Assembly (NCBI GenBank): GCA_021812785.1
Contig: JAKAMR010000087.1
Span: 1 to 9,615, forward strand
Direction of reading: 5' to 3'
DNA length: 9,615 nt
DNA from: Nitrospirota bacterium
GTDB taxonomy: Bacteria; Nitrospirota; Thermodesulfovibrionia; Thermodesulfovibrionales; JdFR-88
Shown here in pieces: positions 5,458-9,615 of the stretch. The position numbers and the translations under genes were made by a program. The notes under the pieces were generated by a model. The model did no database searches. It saw nothing but the letters and a program-made list of their open reading frames with translations, and was not told where the DNA came from. The first letter of the stretch is position 1; every line of letters starts with the position of its first letter.

Positions 5458-6126
5458 TTAAAAGCGGCATTCGCCCGAAATGAAATTCTGGGTGAATGCC
5501 GCAACCAGCTTGTAAAAATCCGAGGATGCCTTTTCGTGCATTTCGCTCAGGTAATAGTTTATCCAGCTCCGGATAAAGCGTTCAAAAAAACTCTTTTCCC
5601 TGTAAACGACGTCGTTGAAAAGGTCAGAAGCGCCCCGTTCCCTATAATATTGTTCTCTTTCTATGAGGAAAGACATGAAGTTAAACAGGCTTGCCACATG
5701 GTCCGGGTGAAAAACAAAGACATCCTCTTTATTGTTGATGAATTTCACTCCGTATGCGCGGTAAGTGGCCGTCAATTCTTCCAGGATGGTGCCAAAAGAA
5801 CCAGATTGCACATCATCCCCCATGAAGGCAGAGGCAACCGGAGGGACATAGGTATCCGCGACTGGAATTAAAAAAATCTCTTCAAACTCCCCGCAAAGCT
5901 TTTTTATCCCGGCTTTGTCTGACAGAAGTCTTTCAACGATAAGCTTAAGCTTGCCGGTTGTCTCCTCGCATTTGCAGAACCCCCCCAAAAAGGCCAGCAG
6001 GCCCTCCTTGTTTAATTTCCTCAGGAGGGCCTCGTCCGGCCTTTTGGAAAACAGTTCAGACAGTACGTCATACGTGAGTTTTCTGTTAAAGCCCAATTCT
6101 TCAAAAGCCTGGGTGTCCACGCCCAC
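5458..6126 (-). CDS. TorD/DmsD-family molybdoenzyme chaperone
   Basis: The 222-residue, mostly helical cytoplasmic protein fits the TorD/DmsD/NarJ family of redox-enzyme maturation proteins. Supporting signs are FEEIFLIPVADTYVPPVASAF (residues 81-101, equivalent to the family's E-Y-x2-L-F...P-x-PYESV region) and FHPDHVASLFNFMSFLIERE (139-158, equivalent to the P-D-H-I-x2-E-L-x-F-M motif). Such chaperones bind the twin-arginine leader and the apoprotein, assist molybdopterin insertion and hold back export until folding is complete. The GTG start at 6126 follows the catalytic gene's stop codon with no gap, and GAAGG just inside that gene acts as ribosome site, so the two are translationally coupled. 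Its partner is therefore almost certainly that enzyme. Sequence divergence prevents a finer name than TorD family. Confidence 0.9.
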   Translation of the reverse strand: MGVDTQAFEELGFNRKLTYDVLSELFSKRPDEALLRKLNKEGLLAFLGGFCKCEETTGKLKLIVERLLSDKAGIKKLCGEFEEIFLIPVADTYVPPVASAFMGDDVQSGSFGTILEELTATYRAYGVKFINNKEDVFVFHPDHVASLFNFMSFLIEREQYYRERGASDLFNDVVYREKSFFERFIRSWINYYLSEMHEKASSDFYKLVAAFTQNFISGECRF

Positions 6127-9100
6127 TTATACCTTCTCAACCTTCACGGGCGTATCATAGTAATTCATGGAGCCTCCGATGGGATCCGTCAGTGAGACGG
6201 TCCAGCCGTCCTCTGCGGCAATGGACTCATCAACCAGCATCAGCGGATTCAAATGTGTCCCTGTATTCCGCGCCGGATCTCCTTCATATTTTTTGCCGTT
6301 TATATACCAGGCGCCGCTGCCGGCTGCCCATCTGCCAAACGGCTGGGAGAAGGTTATAACGCCCGGCCGCAAGGCCAGCCTGATCCTGGCCGTGGCCGTC
6401 ATTCCCTTTTTGTATGTCGGGGAACTAACCTTTACACGGTCGCCGTCGCTTATGCCCATTTTTTTTGCGTCTACTTCGCTTATGTCGATGAAGTTGCCGG
6501 GCAGAAGCTCCACAAGCCATGGGTCGTGGATGGTCCTGGATTTGGAATGGAAAGGCAGTTTGTAGGTGGAAAGCAGCAAGGGGTATTCGCTTCTTGAATA
6601 TTTTTTATAGATGAGGTTCCCCTTCATGTCCCTGATGGGCTCAAGCATCGTGGTGCCGTTAAACCTTTCGCCCGTTACCGCATTATGCGTATTTGAGATT
6701 TTCTCGTTGTACATCTGGACGGCTATCTTCTTTGCCCCCCACCTGTGCGTCACCCAGCCGCCTGAAGACATATAAGCCACATCCTGGCCTTCGAATCTGC
6801 CGCCCCTTGCCATCACGTAGGCGACTTTTTTCCAGTCTTCCGGCCTGAGAGCGTTGGGATATTTTTTCATATATTCCTTCACCGTAAACATCTCCGCCTC
6901 GGTTGCGTCGGGTACCGGACCCAGCTTAACAAACGAGTCATTTTCATTTTTCAGCAGACTCTTGTCGTATGCTATGTTTGCCACCAGTTTCAGGAAGAAA
7001 TCTTCCCGTTCGTTGAGGTCCCCGCCTTCAAGGAAGGCATTTTTGCCGAAGCCGGGCAAGCCCAGTTTCCTTGCCACATCGATCAGGAAATTTTCCATGC
7101 AGACGGGCTTGCCTTCCGCGGTCCTGGACGTCATGGGATCGATTACCGGCTGGCGCACCCCTATCCGCGATGTCGCATAGGTTGGAAGGCTGCCCAGCGT
7201 ACCCCAGCCTTCAAGGTAAGTGGCATCGGGGACTATGTAGTCCGCGTATTTCGCGCTCTCAGAGACCACGATGTCAGAGTTTATGTACAAGGGGACCTTC
7301 TTGAGGTCTTTTGCCATTCTTATCCACCCGAGGGATTCGTCATTTGCGCCCCCATGCCCCGGGTTGGACCACGCGGGGTTCCCCATCGTCATGAAGAAAA
7401 TCTTCGCGGGATACGGGTACTGGAAGTACATGCCGGCCCATTCCTCCTGCCACATGCCTGCTCCGAAGGGGAACCATGGGCGCTTTGCGGGGAATGGGCT
7501 GCCACCTGAGGCCACCTTTTTTTTGTACTCGGAGGTGTTCTCGTAAGCGCTGCCTTCCCTTGATATCTTGACCCCTTTTGGAGGGACAAAACCGGGCCAC
7601 TTGGCCATGTTGTATCTTCCGCCCATGGCATTGGCCGCACCGCCGCCCGCGATATATCCACCCTGCCAGTCCACATTGCCTACGAGCACGTTCAGCATGA
7701 GGATCGCCCGCGCATTGTAGTAACCGTTCGTGTGCTTGACCGGGCCCCTGTACAGATCCGCTACCGCCTTTTTGCCATGAGAGGTGAATTCCTTGGCGAG
7801 GGCCACCAGAACTTTTCTGGAGATGCCGGCCTCTTTTTCATACTCCTCCATCGTATGAGAGGAGAGTTCCTTCCAGAGTATCTGCATGCTCGTCATGCAG
7901 GGCACACCGTTCACCTGGACAGGCTTCAGCGATAAAAAGCCCGTTGGCCACAGCTCCGCCTTTTCAGCCGATGAGGCTGGCACGTTTTCCCTTGAGGCCT
8001 TGTCCACAACATAGGCCTCTTTGCCGGACTTTAAAAATTTGCCGTAATCCTTTTTTTTCTCGTCTGCAACTATAAGGTGGCAGGCGTTTGAAAAGCTGGG
8101 CTCTCCGTTTTTCAGGGCAACGTCGTTGTTTGGGTTCTCCAGGTAGTTCTCATCGTATTTTTTGTTCTCGACTATCCATCTCAGCATGCCCATTGCAAAA
8201 GCGCCGTCGCCGCCCGGTTTTACCGGGATGTAATCCGCGTGGGCTATCTGGTTGCCGCCCCTGGGGTCGATAAACACCATCTTGCATTTCCCGCTTGCGG
8301 TCGCCGCAGCGGACCTCCTTGCCAAAGTCTGCATTGGGAAGTTCGCCTGATAGTAATTGGCCCCAAAGATCAGGATGAACTCGGAGTTCGGCATATCCGG
8401 TTTGAGCATTGAATTGCCGTCGTAGGTAGCCGCCGTTGCCACATGGTGTGAAAGCTCGCAGACAGAGATATGCGGTATCGCATTGACCGAACCCAGGGCA
8501 TTTGCAAACCTGGTTATCAGATTGTTCTGGCCGCCTTCGGCCCTGCCCCATGTGGCAACGAATTGATTGGTTTTTGGTCCAAAATCAGGGTAGTCAGGAT
8601 TCGCTGGAACGAACCTGTTTTTCCCATTGTTCCACAACTGTTTAAACCCCTCGACAAACCTGTTTTCCTCGCCGGGCACGTCTTTGAACAGGTACCCGCC
8701 GTTAACCACCTCATCAATGAGCTGCTCGTAGGATATGACCTCGAATTTCCCGGAACCCCTCGGACCTTTCCGCTTCAGCGGCACGTAGACCCTGTAGGGA
8801 TCGTATGCGGACTGCACCCCGGCCTGACCCCTCGGGCATAGGGAATGTGCGCCGTCTATATAGGGTTTCGAGGTATCAAAAGTCCCCCCGGCGTAGACTA
8901 TCGAATCCTTATAAGGTTCCTCGTACTTTAATGGTGGCTGGGTGGTCTGGATGTCATATGGGTTGCCATCAAGTTTAACTATTGTCCCGTTGAATACCCT
9001 GGCCATCAGGCCGCAGTCGCCGTGACACTGTTTGCAGACCGAAAATTTGACCTTGACGCCCGGCCAGTTTTCAACTCTGCCGGGGTAACAGTATCTTACG

Positions 9101-9213
9101 TCGTTTGATAAAAACTTCGGCAATTCCGCCTGGTCCAGACCGCCGCCGGCTATGATCACGCCCGCGCCGAACGTACAACCCTTTAAAAATTCCCTTCTAT
9201 CAAGGTTGGCCAC
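6127..9213 (-). CDS. Tat-exported molybdopterin oxidoreductase, tetrathionate-reductase-like catalytic subunit
   Basis: The product is the large catalytic subunit of a DMSO-reductase-family enzyme. I choose GTG 9213, with AGGAGG six bases upstream, giving 1028 residues that begin MANLDRREFLKG, much like TtrA (MANLTRRQWLK). The ATG at 9219 directly abuts the ribosome site. A twin-arginine leader (DRREFLK, 5-11, then a Gly/Ala/Ile-rich core) sends it to the periplasm. Cys60, Cys63, Cys67 and Cys126 (SVCKQCHGDCGLMARV, then SLCPRGQAG) bind the FS0 [4Fe-4S] cluster, with an unusually long 58-residue gap before the fourth cysteine, as I recall for TtrA. Cys252 in HISVCELSHH is the likely molybdenum ligand. 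Length and layout fit the TtrA/SrdA/SrrA group (tetrathionate, selenate or selenite reduction) better than ArrA, which is about 850 residues. Tetrathionate, selenium or arsenic oxyanions all remain possible. A 94-base gap separates it from the iron-sulfur subunit gene; torD follows at once. Confidence 0.92.
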   Translation of the reverse strand: MANLDRREFLKGCTFGAGVIIAGGGLDQAELPKFLSNDVRYCYPGRVENWPGVKVKFSVCKQCHGDCGLMARVFNGTIVKLDGNPYDIQTTQPPLKYEEPYKDSIVYAGGTFDTSKPYIDGAHSLCPRGQAGVQSAYDPYRVYVPLKRKGPRGSGKFEVISYEQLIDEVVNGGYLFKDVPGEENRFVEGFKQLWNNGKNRFVPANPDYPDFGPKTNQFVATWGRAEGGQNNLITRFANALGSVNAIPHISVCELSHHVATAATYDGNSMLKPDMPNSEFILIFGANYYQANFPMQTLARRSAAATASGKCKMVFIDPRGGNQIAHADYIPVKPGGDGAFAMGMLRWIVENKKYDENYLENPNNDVALKNGEPSFSNACHLIVADEKKKDYGKFLKSGKEAYVVDKASRENVPASSAEKAELWPTGFLSLKPVQVNGVPCMTSMQILWKELSSHTMEEYEKEAGISRKVLVALAKEFTSHGKKAVADLYRGPVKHTNGYYNARAILMLNVLVGNVDWQGGYIAGGGAANAMGGRYNMAKWPGFVPPKGVKISREGSAYENTSEYKKKVASGGSPFPAKRPWFPFGAGMWQEEWAGMYFQYPYPAKIFFMTMGNPAWSNPGHGGANDESLGWIRMAKDLKKVPLYINSDIVVSESAKYADYIVPDATYLEGWGTLGSLPTYATSRIGVRQPVIDPMTSRTAEGKPVCMENFLIDVARKLGLPGFGKNAFLEGGDLNEREDFFLKLVANIAYDKSLLKNENDSFVKLGPVPDATEAEMFTVKEYMKKYPNALRPEDWKKVAYVMARGGRFEGQDVAYMSSGGWVTHRWGAKKIAVQMYNEKISNTHNAVTGERFNGTTMLEPIRDMKGNLIYKKYSRSEYPLLLSTYKLPFHSKSRTIHDPWLVELLPGNFIDISEVDAKKMGISDGDRVKVSSPTYKKGMTATARIRLALRPGVITFSQPFGRWAAGSGAWYINGKKYEGDPARNTGTHLNPLMLVDESIAAEDGWTVSLTDPIGGSMNYYDTPVKVEKV

Positions 9214-9307
9214 AGACATCCTCCTCTTTTTAAGGCGGATCGGCAATGCGCACCCGCCGTCATTTTTTTACTTTCAGTCCCTTTCAGGCAGCATCATTTC
9301 CACCGGT

Positions 9308-9615
9308 TTAATACGGGTTCTCCTGCTCCTCAACACCGGGCAATACGGCTTTTCCGCCGAGTTTTTCATAGGCTGGGGTAGTGAAGCCCATTGCGTAGGT
9401 GTACATTATCTTTGCCTTTTCGGGGCTGGCCTCAAACAGGTCGCCATGCATATCAATGTAATAAACATTCGGCCCGGTGCCGGCATTCACCAGCAATCTG
9501 GACGTACGGTTTTTAGCGATAAGCCTCGACACCTCGCTCTTGGGGTCAAGCAAATCGCCAAATACCCTTGCCCTGCCAACGCAGGATGTGGCGCATGCAG
9601 GGGCCAAACCCCGGC
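9308..9615 (-). CDS. Iron-sulfur subunit of the molybdoenzyme, C-terminal ~102 residues (cut by window edge)
   Basis: The frame is open to the right edge and ends at TAA 9308-9310. The visible part, PACATSCVGRARVFGDL, then PKSEVSRLI and a Gly-Pro-Asn-Val-Tyr-Tyr-Ile-Asp segment, is the typical C-terminal half of the four-cluster ferredoxin-like beta subunits that pair with DMSO-reductase-family catalytic chains (PsrB, TtrB, DmsB, NrfC-like). Its two cysteines belong to the last cluster motifs; the remaining clusters lie outside the window. The TTG at 9607 falls in the middle of the conserved stretch and is not a start. The protein would pass electrons from a membrane quinol oxidase to the catalytic subunit. 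Its place directly upstream marks it as the partner. After this domain comes a tail of roughly 45 residues (KAKIMYTYAMGFTTPAYEK and beyond) that I cannot assign. Confidence 0.9.
   Translation of the reverse strand, partial: RGLAPACATSCVGRARVFGDLLDPKSEVSRLIAKNRTSRLLVNAGTGPNVYYIDMHGDLFEASPEKAKIMYTYAMGFTTPAYEKLGGKAVLPGVEEQENPY

Noticed and set aside
7340..7676. Alternative minus-strand frames inside the molybdoenzyme gene
   Set aside because: They are shadows of a well-supported coding frame with clear family motifs.
9214..9246. Longer start (TTG 9246) for the catalytic subunit
   Set aside because: It has no ribosome site, while GTG 9213 has AGGAGG at ideal distance and gives a normal twin-arginine leader.
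1..9615. CRISPR array, insertion sequence or transposase
   Set aside because: I saw no regularly spaced repeats, no transposase motifs and no terminal inverted repeats with target duplications.

Overview
The window looks like a chromosome segment of an anaerobically respiring bacterium, for example from Desulfobacterota or Nitrospirota. That placement rests on gene content (a respiratory molybdoenzyme, an FmdE-family protein and a MoeA-like protein of a type I associate with Geobacter-like anaerobes), not on any marker gene. All recognisable protein genes read on the minus strand, so transcription runs from right to left.

Right two thirds (9615 down to about 2400): a compact molybdoenzyme gene block. 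It starts with the 3' end of an iron-sulfur subunit cut by the window edge. Next is a Tat-exported, tetrathionate-reductase-like (TtrA/SrdA/SrrA-type) catalytic subunit of about 1028 residues. A TorD-type chaperone starts on the base after that gene's stop codon. After a 91-base gap holding a candidate internal promoter come tatA, an FmdE-family protein with a zinc-finger tail, a MoeA-like molybdopterin-binding protein with a cysteine-rich tail, and moaA. The block supplies an electron-transfer subunit, a catalytic subunit, a chaperone, a Tat translocase component and molybdopterin biosynthesis or handling genes, so it reads as a nearly self-contained kit for building and exporting one periplasmic molybdoenzyme. 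No membrane anchor is visible; it may lie upstream of the window. The substrate cannot be settled from sequence alone.

Left third (about 2400 down to 1): decayed accessory DNA. Downstream of moaA lies the C-terminal remnant of a dihydrolipoamide-dehydrogenase-type flavoprotein with a stop codon and a frameshift. Then comes an arsenic cassette in which arsC (thioredoxin-type arsenate reductase) looks intact, but the acr3 arsenite efflux gene has a large internal in-frame deletion and a one-base frameshift. At 330-376, on the plus strand, is the exact 3' half of a tRNA-Val(GAC) with no 5' half, which is what an integration site (att) leaves behind. It is flanked by two hairpins that work as terminators in the minus direction. 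The far left edge holds the start of a DUF4160 gene. The geometry suggests that DNA left of the tRNA fragment belongs to an integrated element and DNA right of it is the older chromosome.
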